From Mastigamoeba balamuthi (lineage: Eukaryota; Evosea; Mastigamoebida; Mastigamoebidae): 64,000 nucleotides of DNA. Shown in pieces: positions 22,158 to 32,352 of the stretch (positions within the stretch are counted from its first letter, which is position 1; every line of letters starts with the position of its first letter). Position numbers and translations under genes: made by a program. The DNA lies in the NCBI GenBank assembly GCA_902651635.1, contig CACRSC010000068.1, forward strand, positions 354,943-418,942, read 5' to 3'. Below the pieces are notes generated by a model. That model worked only from the letters and a program-made list of their open reading frames with translations. It had not been told where the DNA came from and did no database searches.

Positions 22158-22806
22158 CTCCGATCTCTTGGTGGTTGTGTTGGCTAATGTGAGATGCGTG
22201 GTGTGAGCACTGCAGAGCGATTTTCTCGGGACGCGTGCGCAGAGCGCACCGGAGCCCGTCGGTGTTGCAGACGTTCTGTGACTGTTCCCGGTTCTCCTGC
22301 GGGTGGATTATCTTTTCGGCACCCGCGCAAGGGCCTCTCAGCGAGTTTTCCATCAGTTTTCAGGCACCGGCGGGCCAATAATCGCCAAAGAGGCATTTCG
22401 CGCCGATCGGCTGATGAAAAAGCACCCGGGCGGTGCTCTCCTGCGCCGGTTCGCGCCCTCGCAAAAGAATAGAGTGCGCGTATTGTTTCCCGAACTTGCT
22501 CCTCACCTTTCCCGTCCAGAGCATACGCGGTACAAAGACGGGCTGAGCTTGAGAAGAGTGGAACCGAATTCGGCTAGGGGAAAACGCGTTGTTTCGACGC
22601 TTCCGTTCCTTCCAACACCCCAACCCGCGCCCCGCACCCACGCTTTTTGTTACAAGCAGGCGACGCGGCCTTCTCGGTCGCTTCTTGCGCTGGGCGGCTG
22701 CAGTTGAGATTCAGACGCGCACTGACACCCGCGGACACACCAAAACGGGCGCAACAAAACAAAATAGTAAAAACCAAAAACCAGCGGGTCTCCGAAGGAA
22801 CCGAGC
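22158..22806. other. Intergenic, nothing recognised
   Basis: 649 bases between the start of transporter 2 and the end of the AbfB-like gene on the same strand. No repeats, RNA genes or convincing exons. Confidence 0.5.
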
Positions 22807-24820
22807 TCAGCAGTAGGCCGCCGACGAGGGCTCTGTCCGCGCGCCCTCGCTGTCGGCCGAGCACAGCACCGCGGAGCCGCTGGCGGGCGCGTGGGCGACG
22901 ACACTGGCGTCGCGGGCGAACTGCCGGACGAGCATCGACTCCCGCGGGGGCGGCGGCGGCATCGACTCGGCCGCGGACCCCGACGCCGCCAGCGGCCCGA
23001 GGCGCAGGGCCCCCCAGCACGACAGCGACAGCGACAGCGTCGACGAGTCGGGGTCGGGGCCCGGCGACGTGTCGGTCTGCGTCGACGCACACGCACGGCC
23101 GGCGGTGCTGATCTTCTCGGCGAAGACAGTCGACGGCGAGGCCCCCGGCGACGCCGACTGCGGCCCCGACGACGCTGCGGCTGCGACGTCGACGAAGGCG
23201 ACAGACGAGCACTCGAGCGGGATGTTGGCGACGGCGCTGTCGCCGCGCCGCCGCGAGGGCCCCCGCCGGCTGCGGAGTTGCGCGACGACGACGGCGGTCG
23301 CGACGGCGCTGAGGACGACGAGCGACAGGCAGCCGACGGCGCCGCCGACTGCGGCGCCCACCAGCGACCATGGCGCGTTGCTCCTGCGGACAGCTGTGTG
23401 AGAGCTCCGGGTCGCTTCCTGCGTGCCGGATCCGCACTCGTATTCGTCTGAGGCCTCGCCGCCGTCGACGCTTCTGACGGCGCTTCGCGACGTTTCCCGC
23501 CCGCCGTCGTCGGTTCTGGAGCTGCTGGAAGCCGAGGCCCAGCCCCAGCCCCAGCCCCCGGAGCCGCGGTCTTCGGGGACTGGGAGGTCTGATCGCAGGA
23601 GCCCAAACGCTGTGATGTCGTCGTTGGGCATCACAAGGGCGATGGGGCGGAGGATCTTTGACCCCAGGCAGGTATGCGGGCCTTCGTCGCGGGCCGGGGC
23701 GGTTACGTTGAGGGTCAGTCCGGTGGCTGAGTTGATCAGGAGGAAGACGCCCCCCATGGTCGCCGGAGGAGAGCCGAGCAGCCACGTGCAGGCTGCCTCG
23801 CGGCCATGGCAGACCATCAGACGCGGTGCAGGCGCCCAGGTGTCGTTGCTGCCGGCCCCCTCGGGATCGGCCCCCAAGTACAACTCGGTGCCGTACAGCC
23901 GCAGCGAGACAGACACGGCGGAGACGTTGGGCTGCAGGCCGGGCTGGATGGCGAATGCGGTGCGAGAACTGACCCCGGAGACTCCCGAGGCTTTCTCGCA
24001 GGCGGAGAGCCACCAGGGGCGGTCCTGGACGTAGGCGTAGAGAGCGGGCAGGGCCGAGACGGCCCACGTGGAGCGCTCTGGGCGGTGGCCGGCGTCCACG
24101 AGGCCGAGCGACCAGCCCTGCACGCGGTCTCGCGGGAACCAGTTTTGACAGCGCAGGCCGTCGAGCGACCCGAAGTCCCCCACGTACCGGCCCCCCTGCC
24201 GCAGCGACACCAGCGTCGGGTCCGACAGGCCCGGCACCACCCGGAACGTGCACTGCGTTGTGACGTCATTCAATTGAACTGGGGACGGCGCTTAAAATTC
24301 TCTCGACATTCGCGCGGAGATTTTTTGTGCAAGAGGGGAACAATATCTCGGCGCAACACAGGAGGGGCACCTGAGCTCGCGAATGGGAGTCCAACACGTT
24401 CCATCTCGCAGAGATGCGGCCCGAGAAGTCCGAGCAGAGGTAGTACGACGGGCTGGGCAGTGACATCAGCGACACGGTCCCGACGGTGTTGGAACCGTCG
24501 AGAGCCGGCATCACGCGGAACATGAAGTACGCGTCCGAGCCGAATACGGTAGTGGCTGCGACTGCTGACAGCGTCAGTCGAGCGGTTTTCCGGGGAGTGC
24601 TCGGTCCGTTTTGTCCGGATTTTGTTTGTTGAAAAGGTGGTTTTCTTTTGGCGTCGGATCTTGTACCGTCGTTGCACGGGTCTGCGGTTATTACGGCACG
24701 CACGGAGATGAGGGAGTCGGCTGCAGACCGGATGTGGACGAAGGACCCCGAGAGGGAGCGCTGGGCGAAAAGGCCCAACAGGATGGTCACCTGCACCAGC
24801 GGCAGTGTCCCACACATCAT
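22807..24820 (-). CDS. Type I membrane protein with AbfB-like domain
   Basis: Three exons (24667-24820, 24371-24555, 22807-24252) give 594 residues. A signal peptide (LVQVTILLGLFAQRSLSGSF) is followed by two AbfB-like motif strands: FMFRVMPALDGSNTVGTVSL and FRVVPGLSDPTLVSLRQGG. A membrane segment (SLVGAAVGGAVGCLSLVVLS, continuing VATAVVVAQL) precedes RSRRG and a cytosolic tail of about 165 residues rich in Ser, Pro and Ala. AbfB beta-trefoils bind plant polysaccharide side chains in known enzymes, so a carbohydrate-sensing or adhesion receptor is a reasonable guess. There is no kinase or other signalling domain in the tail. The gene at the window start is a paralogue. Donors are GTACAA and GTGCCC. 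Confidence 0.8.
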
Positions 24821-25093
24821 CTTCCTGAAAGAAGAGGCACGAGAGATCGCAGTATCTTCAAATATCTATCAGCCAGTTCAGAAACCGACTCACTTTCGTC
24901 GTTGCGCGCCGGAAGTGGCTCTCCCTACCCCAGACGACGTGAGGGGAGCGAGCACATGGAGCCATATTATCGGTCGGGTTTTTGTGTACGGTAGAATCTA
25001 GGTCCCAGAAATTTGAATTCGTGTATTGTGATTTGAATTGTTAGGTGGGTGGTTAGGGCGTGTGTGCAGTGCGGCGGTGTTGCTGGCGTTGCG

Positions 25094-25189
25094 TTAGACG
25101 TTGTCGGTATTGTCCATATGGGAAGGGGACGGCGTGAGGCTCTTGACGGCCGCAGCCTGGTCCCTGTGGCCTTCGTAGCTCTGCTTGGG

Positions 25190-25221
<32 letters not shown>

Positions 25222-26714
25222 TCTCTGGTGCAGGCGCTGAACTGGCTGAACGCACCACCACGGCAGGCGCTGTCTGGGCCCTGTCCCGCTCCTCCCGCTT
25301 CTTCTGCTGTTCGTCGGGCCTGAACAGGCACATCGGCCACCCGGGCCGCACGTCGAAGAGGTACCAGTACGCGAGCCCGATGGCCGGCATCGCAGAGGCC
25401 CAGTTCCCCAGCGTCACCGGGACCAGATTCTTGCCGATCTGCAAGAGACACCGTCAGCGGGTGGGCCACGGAATCAACTGAATATCTGCCGCGCACGAAT
25501 TGGCCCCACGAGCAGTCGGCGCCGTAGAACATGCCCAGCGGGATGAGGAACATGTTGGAGACGGCGTGCTCGTAGCCGATGGTCATGAAGGTCTGGATGG
25601 GGAACCAGCTGACGAGGATCTTGCAGGCCAGCGTCTTGCCCGCGGCCGCGAGGTAGACGCCCACGGCGACCATCCAGCCGCTGCCCATGCCCAGCAGGAA
25701 CGCCCGCCCGAACCCGAACGAGACCTTGAGCTCCGCCGTCTTGCGCACGCCCGAGTGCCAGGGCTCGTTGTCGTAGATGCCCGTGAGGTACCCGAAGAGG
25801 TACGCGTAGAGCAGGGCGCCCGCGAAGTTGCCCGCGTAGACGAGGAAGTAGTTGCGCAGCACCTGCCACCACCGCACCGTCCCGTTGAGGAACGCCGGCA
25901 CCATGAACGCGAAGTTCACCGTCACCAGCTCGCACCCCGTGAACACCACCAGGAACAGCGCCACCGGCGCCAGCGCTCTGCGGGGGGGAGGGGAGAAGGG
26001 GAGAAGGGGAGAAGGGGAGTCGAGGATCAGCTGATGGACCAAATCCAATTGAATTCGAATACCCAAAGGCGAATTTCTGGAGGCCGGGGTCCGAGTTGGG
26101 CATGCCCTTGCTGATCGTCGTGGCCGCCGTCATGCCGATCCCCGTGTAGAGGCCCGTCAGGAACGCCAGAAGGAACGTCCGCGGCGGAATCTGCGTCGCC
26201 TGCGCGGGTGGCAAGGGGGAGCGGGTTTCCGTTGTTGGGTGAGTCGGCAAAGTTCTTGTCCCCGCAGAGAGGTAGGGGGAACCCCCACATACACACACGC
26301 CAAAGCGGGGCAGTTATTTGTGCAAGCAACTGAGGGGGAAAGAGAGCACGGCAACAGTACTTTGGCGATTGCGACCCCCTCGATGAGCTTGGTGAGCTTG
26401 GTGGGCGGCTCGAACGCGCAGGAGATGTCGACGACGAGGGGCGGCAGGGCGGCAGCGGGTGGCGGGCCCACGTGCGCGGGCGGGGTGGGGGGCGTGGGCG
26501 TCTGCGGCTGCGTCGTGACGACCTCCTCGAGCTCACAGACGTCGCCCGCTCTGCCCTCTGCGCTGCATCTCTTGGCGTCGGGGCCCTGTGCAGCATCCGT
26601 GCAGGGGGGCGTGTGAGTCCGGCTCCGGTGGGCGTGGGCGTTGTGTGTGCTCCGCACGAGGGCCTCGAGGGGGATCTCCTTGGTAGCCTCTGCCCTCTTC
26701 TTGCCGTGCAGCAT
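25094..26714 (-). CDS. Formate/nitrite transporter (FNT) family channel
   Basis: Four exons (26361-26714, 26063-26199, 25497-25977, 25094-25438) give 438 residues, longer than the usual 260-310 because of a 100-residue Pro-rich N-terminus and a polyQ-containing C-tail. Family motifs: FLLAFLTGLYTGIGMTAATT, ALFLVVFTGCELVTVNFAFM, FMTIGYEHAVSNMFLIPLGM with the conserved channel His, and IGKNLVPVTLGNW. FNT proteins move formate, nitrite, lactate or hydrosulfide with protons across the plasma membrane. Formate or lactate efflux would suit a fermenting protist (inference). All junction phases agree. Donors are GTACTG, GTATTC and GTGCGC. The polyQ tract is a CTG/CAG run at 25194-25220. Confidence 0.95.
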
Positions 26715-27695
26715 TGCAGACACGCAACAGACTCCCAATAAATATAAACCCAAGGGCGCAGGCGCAGCAGAGGGGGGGGGCCGATGTGAGCGCTCGTGAG
26801 ATGCACTCGGGAGCACAACCACAGAGGAAAAAAGCACTCTTTATGATTTCCGGGTGGCGATCAAGGTGCGCTCGGGTGCGGTCTTGCACTTCTCATATCG
26901 ACGCGAACGTGGGTGATGCTCCGGGAATAATCACAGGTATCCATCGGATCGAGAGCTGCACCTTTCCCCGCGTCTTCCCGGTTTTCTGCCGTTTTTCGCG
27001 ACAAGTGCCAAGCGAGGTCAGCCTGCCGCGCAGCGTGGGCCGAGTCGCTGTTGTGTTGGCTCATGCCATGACACCTGTCCTGCCCGGTTGCCCACTTTGG
27101 CGTCCGCGATCTGAATCAACAGCCCGATCGCTCTTTTTCGCAGACCCGAACCTGAAATGCGAAATGCAGCGCTTTGCCAACCTCGTGGACTGTGGGGCAG
27201 GCAGAGCACCCTTTCAGCGCTCGCGCGAGCCTCGATTCAGACGCACAGCAACGCCTCGAGGGAGCAGGGGGCACAGGGCAGCTCGGGTGATGGTCCGAGT
27301 GGCAGTTGACTGCTGGAGACACAGGCGCAGAGGGGGCTGAGTCACTGCTGGGCTGAGCGAAAACCCGAAATGGCTGTGGCCTTTGGCGATCTGCTGAAAA
27401 GCCACCCACCAGTATGTTGGCGGATGCTCTTCTTACCCACCATCCAACACACTCACACAAGCTACCATCCAGCACACTCACACAAGTGAATAGAGGGGGA
27501 ACCCATGCGAAATGGCTCCGTACGGTGGGTGTCTCACAGACACCACCACAGCGCCGTTCGTTGGGAGCTCGGTGGAGAGAGTTGGATGGCAAGTATCACT
27601 TCGGTAAGTAAACCCGCTGATGCACTCAGCGACCACAGCACGTGTATGGCAAGGACGAGGGGCTTGCGCTAAGTGGCACTTATCCCTGTTGTTAA
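26715..27695. other. Intergenic, with one short tandem repeat
   Basis: 981 bases. Two 24-base units beginning ACCATCCA-CACACTCACACAAG lie at 27440-27488. No tRNA or coding bias is found. Confidence 0.5.
27440..27488. repeat. Two-copy 24-base tandem repeat
   Basis: Two nearly identical adjacent units, differing at one internal base (CCAACAC versus CCAGCAC). Confidence 0.8.
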
Positions 27696-29901
27696 CTACT
27701 TCCTTTGCTTGCCCCTGCTGTTGCCCTTGCTCTTCTTGCCCTTTGTGTAGAACGTCATCTCGCGTTCTCCGACGGTGCCCGAGCTCACGCGCTGCTCGCC
27801 GAGCTCCTTCTCGGCCACGGCGTCGGCCAGCGCCACGCGCTTGGCCATCGGCATGTCCCGCCTGCCCGCGGCCCTCGCCTTGCTGCCGTTGGCCTGCAGC
27901 GAGTGCCCCGTCTTGAGCTCGTAGAGCCTCAGCTTCTTCTTCTGCGGCACAGCGGCCTTCTCGTCCTCGTCCTCGGCCTCCTCCTCGTCCTCGACCTCCT
28001 CGAAGCGCTCGTCGGGCTCGGCGAGGTTCTGCTGCTGGGCCTTGAGGGCCGCGAGGCGCTGCACGTCGCTCCTCGCCTCCTGCGCGCGCACAGACGCGTC
28101 GATGGCGAAGTCGGAGCTCTGGAACATGCGGGCAAAACGGTCGTCCTCGAGGACGCCCTTGGCGGCCTTGGCGCGCGCCTTCTGGCCCTTGGTGAGCCGC
28201 TCCTTCTCGGCGGCCGCGGTGCCCTGCTCGACCTGCTCCTTGAGCTCCTCGGCGAGCTCCTTGTTGACCTGCGGGCCCTTGGCGGCCGAGACCGCGGAGA
28301 TCCTGCTGCGCGTCTGCTCGTCGATCTTGGTCTGCACGAAGTCCTTGTAGTAGCGGTCGTACGCGAACGGGTCCGCGACGGCGCGCATGCGCGCGTAGAG
28401 CCGAGCGTCGACAAAGTAGCCGTGCATGTACGCGCGCAGGTACTCGCTGCCGATCATCCTGCCGAGGCCCAGCTGCTCGAGCTCCGACTTGGTGACGAAC
28501 TTGTAGTCGGCGTAGACGCTCGGCGCGGCCTCCTCGAGCTCCTCGGTCAGCGTCTCGAGGAACGCGGCCCACTTGGGCGCGGGGCCCAGCTGCGGGATGA
28601 ACAGCGTCTGCACGCGCGGCTGCTCGCCCGCCATCATCACGATGCCCGTGTTCTCGATCGTGCACACGTCCCTGATGTCCGCCGACCCCTCGACCGCGCA
28701 CAGCAGCTCCCCCTGCGTGCGCGCGTGCGCCCGTGAGACCCAGCCCGAGGCGCGCAGCTCTGCTGTGCTGTACGCACGTTCTTCTTGTCCCAGATCTTCA
28801 CGACCTTGCTGTCGGCGCTCAGCACGCGCGAGGTCTCCCCCTCGTGGAACTGCCGTGAGGGAGAAGGGGGGTGGGCCCGTCAGAGCCCGCGTGGCGAAGG
28901 CGGGCGAGCGCGTGCCCTGAGGGAGCAGATGGGCAGGCAGTTCTGGTGGAACTTGGACGTGTAGGGGCGCGAGGAGCGCAGGTCGTAGAGCATGCACTGG
29001 CCGCTGTTGGTGCCCACGGCCATCGTGAGGCCGTCAGCGGCGAAGGCCAGCGCCGAGACGCCCGGGTCGCCGTCCTGCGGCGACCCGTCGATGGCCCGCG
29101 CGTGCGGCACTGTGTCGAGCGCCGCGACGCACTTCCTCGCGCGCGGGTCGAAGCACTCGACGAGCCCTCCGTCGCCGCCGAACGCGAGCAGCATGTGCGC
29201 GGGGTTGACGTCGCCGACGTTGAGGCCCTCGCTCGTGGCCTTGAACGGCGCCAGGAAGCGGCCCTGGTCGAGGTTCAGGCGCCAGACCTCGTCCGACGAG
29301 CCGCAGAGGCACAGGTCGCAGCTCGGCGGGTGGTACACCATGTCGCGGCCCACGCGCGGCAGCTTCGTCCTGTAGTGCGCGCCGTACTGCGCGTGGAACT
29401 CGATCGTCCTGTCCGCGTGCATCAGCGCCATCTTCCCGTAATCGTCCGACAGCATCTGCGTGCGCGCGCGTCGCAATTTGCGTCGGTAAATCAATTGATA
29501 TTTTCGCGCCGCGGGCGGAATTTCGCGATCGATTCGAGATCCCGCGGCGACGGGCGCGCGGCGTGACGTGGCGCCAGCGGGAAAAGCGCGGGGCGCACGA
29601 GGAACTGGGTGATCTCGCAGTCGAGGCGGCGCTCGAACTTGAGGCCGAGCTGCGCGAGCTCGTAGACGCGGATGCGCGGGGGGTACGTGCCCGTGGCGGC
29701 GACGTAGCGGCCGTCCTTGCTGACGCGGACGCGCTGCGAGGCCACGGGGAACTTGAAGTCCTGTATGAGCTCGATTCTGCGGCGGAACTGGTCGTCTTTG
29801 CGCAGCTGCGCCAGACGCTTCTTCTCGCTGATCCAGTCGGGGAGCGACTTGCCCGACGAGAGGTTGTAGACCTTCACGCCATTCACCGTGACGCTCTGCA
29901 T
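27696..29901 (-). CDS. NOL10: NOL10 / Enp2 nucleolar WD40 protein
   Basis: Four exons (29599-29901, 28916-29455, 28778-28849, 27696-28712) give 643 residues (human 688). The N-terminus VKVYNLSSGKSLPDWISEKK, the blades VSKDGRYVAATGTYPPRIRV and TMAVGTNSGQCMLYDLRSSR, and ESLE-type continuation YKFVTKSELEQLGLGRMIGS match NOL10 directly. The NUC153 motif DDRFARMFQSSDFAID and a Lys-rich tail (TFYTKGKKSKGNSRGKQRK without break) complete it. NOL10/Enp2 works in the small-subunit processome during 18S rRNA maturation in the nucleolus. Intron 2 starts GCACGC and joins CSLR to FHEGE where other orthologues read through. The other donors are GTGCGC and GTGCGT. Confidence 0.97.
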
Positions 29902-30350
29902 TGTGCGCGAAACACCACTGCCCCCGGGCGGAAGGACCTGCGCGACAGGAGAATGGCGAAAATATCCGGGGTATCTTCCCGATTACATCATTGCCTGTGG
30001 AAAGATCTTCACCTGGATATTCGCTGGGTTGCCTGGTTCCCAGACCGGTCGTCCTGCGGGGTGACACGGCAAGGCATCCGCCCTCGGGCCCTGAGTACGG
30101 GCGCGCGAGGCGTCGTCGCGGCGCGAGAATTCGACAATCGCGTGCCACGTGGTGAATTGAATTGAATCTGGGAAGAATTTGTCCGATGATGATTTCGCCC
30201 AAACCCTCAGGCACGAGGGGGGCGGGTCCCTTCAAGGCCGAAAGGCCGCCGTGACGTCACCAGCCCTCGTTCTTTCTCCTCGAGCCCACCCGCGCGCAGG
30301 ACAAGACCGACCCCCCGAGTCACAGCACTCCCCCCCACACCCGACACACG
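29902..30350. promoter_or_regulatory. Divergent promoter region, NOL10 and V-ATPase E
   Basis: 449 bases between two divergent housekeeping genes. No coding bias or RNA gene is seen. Both promoters should lie here; I cannot define elements. Confidence 0.45.
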
Positions 30351-31574
30351 ATGGAGGACTCCAAGGCGCAGGCGCAGATCGCCCAGATGAAGGGCTTCAT
30401 CCTCAAGGCACGCGCGAGGCCGCCGCTGCCCCCGCCACAACAACAACGCACACCCCCAACACAACAGCGCCCACCCAGCGGGGCCCAGTCACCAACCCAC
30501 CCACCAAACCACCTCTCCAACTGCGCCTGTGGAGGAGAAAAGTGCCCGCTGACACGCGCACCGCCCCACCCCCCACGCGGGCCGAGTAGGAGGCCGAGGA
30601 GAAGAGGGACGAGATCCTCACCAAGGCCGGCGAGGAGTGCCAGATCGAGCGCGATAAGACTGTCAAGCTCGAGAAGCAGAAGATCGAGTCCGAGTTCAAG
30701 CGCAAGGAGAAGCAGGCCACCGTCCAGAAGCGCATGTGCGCTGCCCCCGCCTGTCCCCCCACTCCTGTTTGTGCCCGCCAGCGCGCGTGGGCTCACTGCT
30801 GGGCTGCTGGGGGTGTTTTTTTTGCGTTGGATTTTGTTGTGAATTGGGGGTTTGTGTGTCCGGCGGAATTCGGACCGTCGCTGTGGCCTGGGCGCGCGCG
30901 CTCGCGTGCGGGCCGGCGCCAGCGGGGCCTGGCCACCTCGCGGGGGCGCCGTCTGCGGCTCGCATGCGCCCGCATTGATGCGCGCGGGTTGTTCGATTTG
31001 GACGGAAAGAAGCCAGCGGAAAGCAAATCAGAAGAACTCACCCGGTGAATCACACCCACCCCCCCTCGCTGGGCGCAGCTCGTTCTCGCACGAGTACAAC
31101 CTGGCCCGCCTGAGGGTGCTCAAGGCGCAGGACGAGATTGTGCAGGCGCTGGTCGAGCGCGCGCGCTCGCGCCTGATCGAGGTGCCCAAGGACAGCGGCA
31201 AGTACCAGAAGCTGCTGCACGACCTGATCGTCCAGACGCTGCTGACGATGAAGGAGACGCAGGCCGAGGTCTCGTGCCGCGAGAAGGACCGCTCGGTCGT
31301 CGAGGGCATGCTGAGCAGCGCCGCGGCCGACTACCAGAAGCGCACGGGCCGCCAGGTGACGCTCAGGATGGCGCCCGCGTCGCAGAGCCTCGCCGACAGC
31401 TGCGGCGGCGGCGTCATGCTGACGGCGCTCGACGGGCGCGTGAGGTGCGCCAACACGCTCGAGGCGAGGCTGCAGATCGCCTTTGAGAAGAAGCTGCCCG
31501 ACATCCGCAAGCTGCTCTTCCCCCTGCCGCTGCGCAAGACGCCGCTGGCGACCTCTGCGTCGCTGTCGTCGTGA
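30351..31574 (+). CDS. ATP6V1E: V-type ATPase subunit E
   Basis: Three exons (30351-30407, 30590-30735, 31079-31574) give 232 residues (human 226). The N-terminal helix reads AQIAQMKGFILK, then EAEEKRDEILTKAGEECQIE, a Lys/Glu-rich coiled coil, NLARLRVLKAQDEIVQALVE and the C-terminal GGVMLTALDGRVRCANTLEA followed by RLQIAFEKKLPDIRKLLF, all typical. Subunit E is part of the peripheral stalk that holds V1 to V0 in the proton pump of acidic compartments. Intron 1 starts GCACGC; splicing there joins FILK to EAEEK, matching the family. Intron 2 starts GTGCGC. Phases agree. Confidence 0.97.
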
Positions 31575-32352
31575 GCAGCGCCTCGTCCCCCCCCCCCTCC
31601 CTGTTCAAACAGCACCGGAGAGGGCAGGGCCCCACCCCTCCTCCCTCGCCCGAGGCGGCCGTGCCTGCCCTGCCTGCCCCGCCCTCGCCTGAGCGAAACA
31701 CCCCGCTTCATCACCCAGTTCCCCCCACCTCGCAAAGAAAAGGGCCGTTCGTCTACCTCCTTTTTAAACAGTCCACCCCAACAGCAGGATGACCTCTTTG
31801 GACCTCGTCCCCTTTCGCCTGTCCGGGGGGTGAGGGGGGCGTGATGTGTGCGGGGAAGAAAAGGCCCACCGCGAGCCCCGAGCCACGCCGGCCATTTCAA
31901 GTGACCACGGCGTGGCGGCGTGGCGCAGGGGGGAAGAGTTTCGGGTGGAACGAAGATATTTTGGTTTCTTTTGTGTGCACGGAAGCCCAACGTCATTTTT
32001 AGAAGCAAATCTCAAAACAACAAAAAAAAGGTTCGGCGGCGGGTGCGCGCGCAGCAAAGCCCCAGACCCGCAGCGGAAAAGATACCCTCAAGACCCGAGG
32101 GTCGACCCACAGCCCCCGAGCCCTTGCCGTGCGTCCGCAAGCGTGTGCCGTTGTTGCCGGGCCGTTGGCCCTCGGCGTTGGCCCCCCCCTGACACAACCC
32201 ACCCCCCCCCTCAGGGGGGAAACGAACGAAACGGCCCCGCTGCTAACACAAAAAAAATCCAAACGCGCCGTGCTGCTGCGCCCCACCTGACGCCAACGGA
32301 GCAGCCTGCGGAGATCGCGCGATTTCTTCCGCCGCGAAACCCTGCGAAAAGC
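31575..32352. other. Intergenic, nothing recognised
   Basis: 778 bases with C-rich and A-rich runs. Open frames here lack the codon bias of real exons. The promoter of the RAMA-domain gene should be in the downstream part. Confidence 0.5.
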
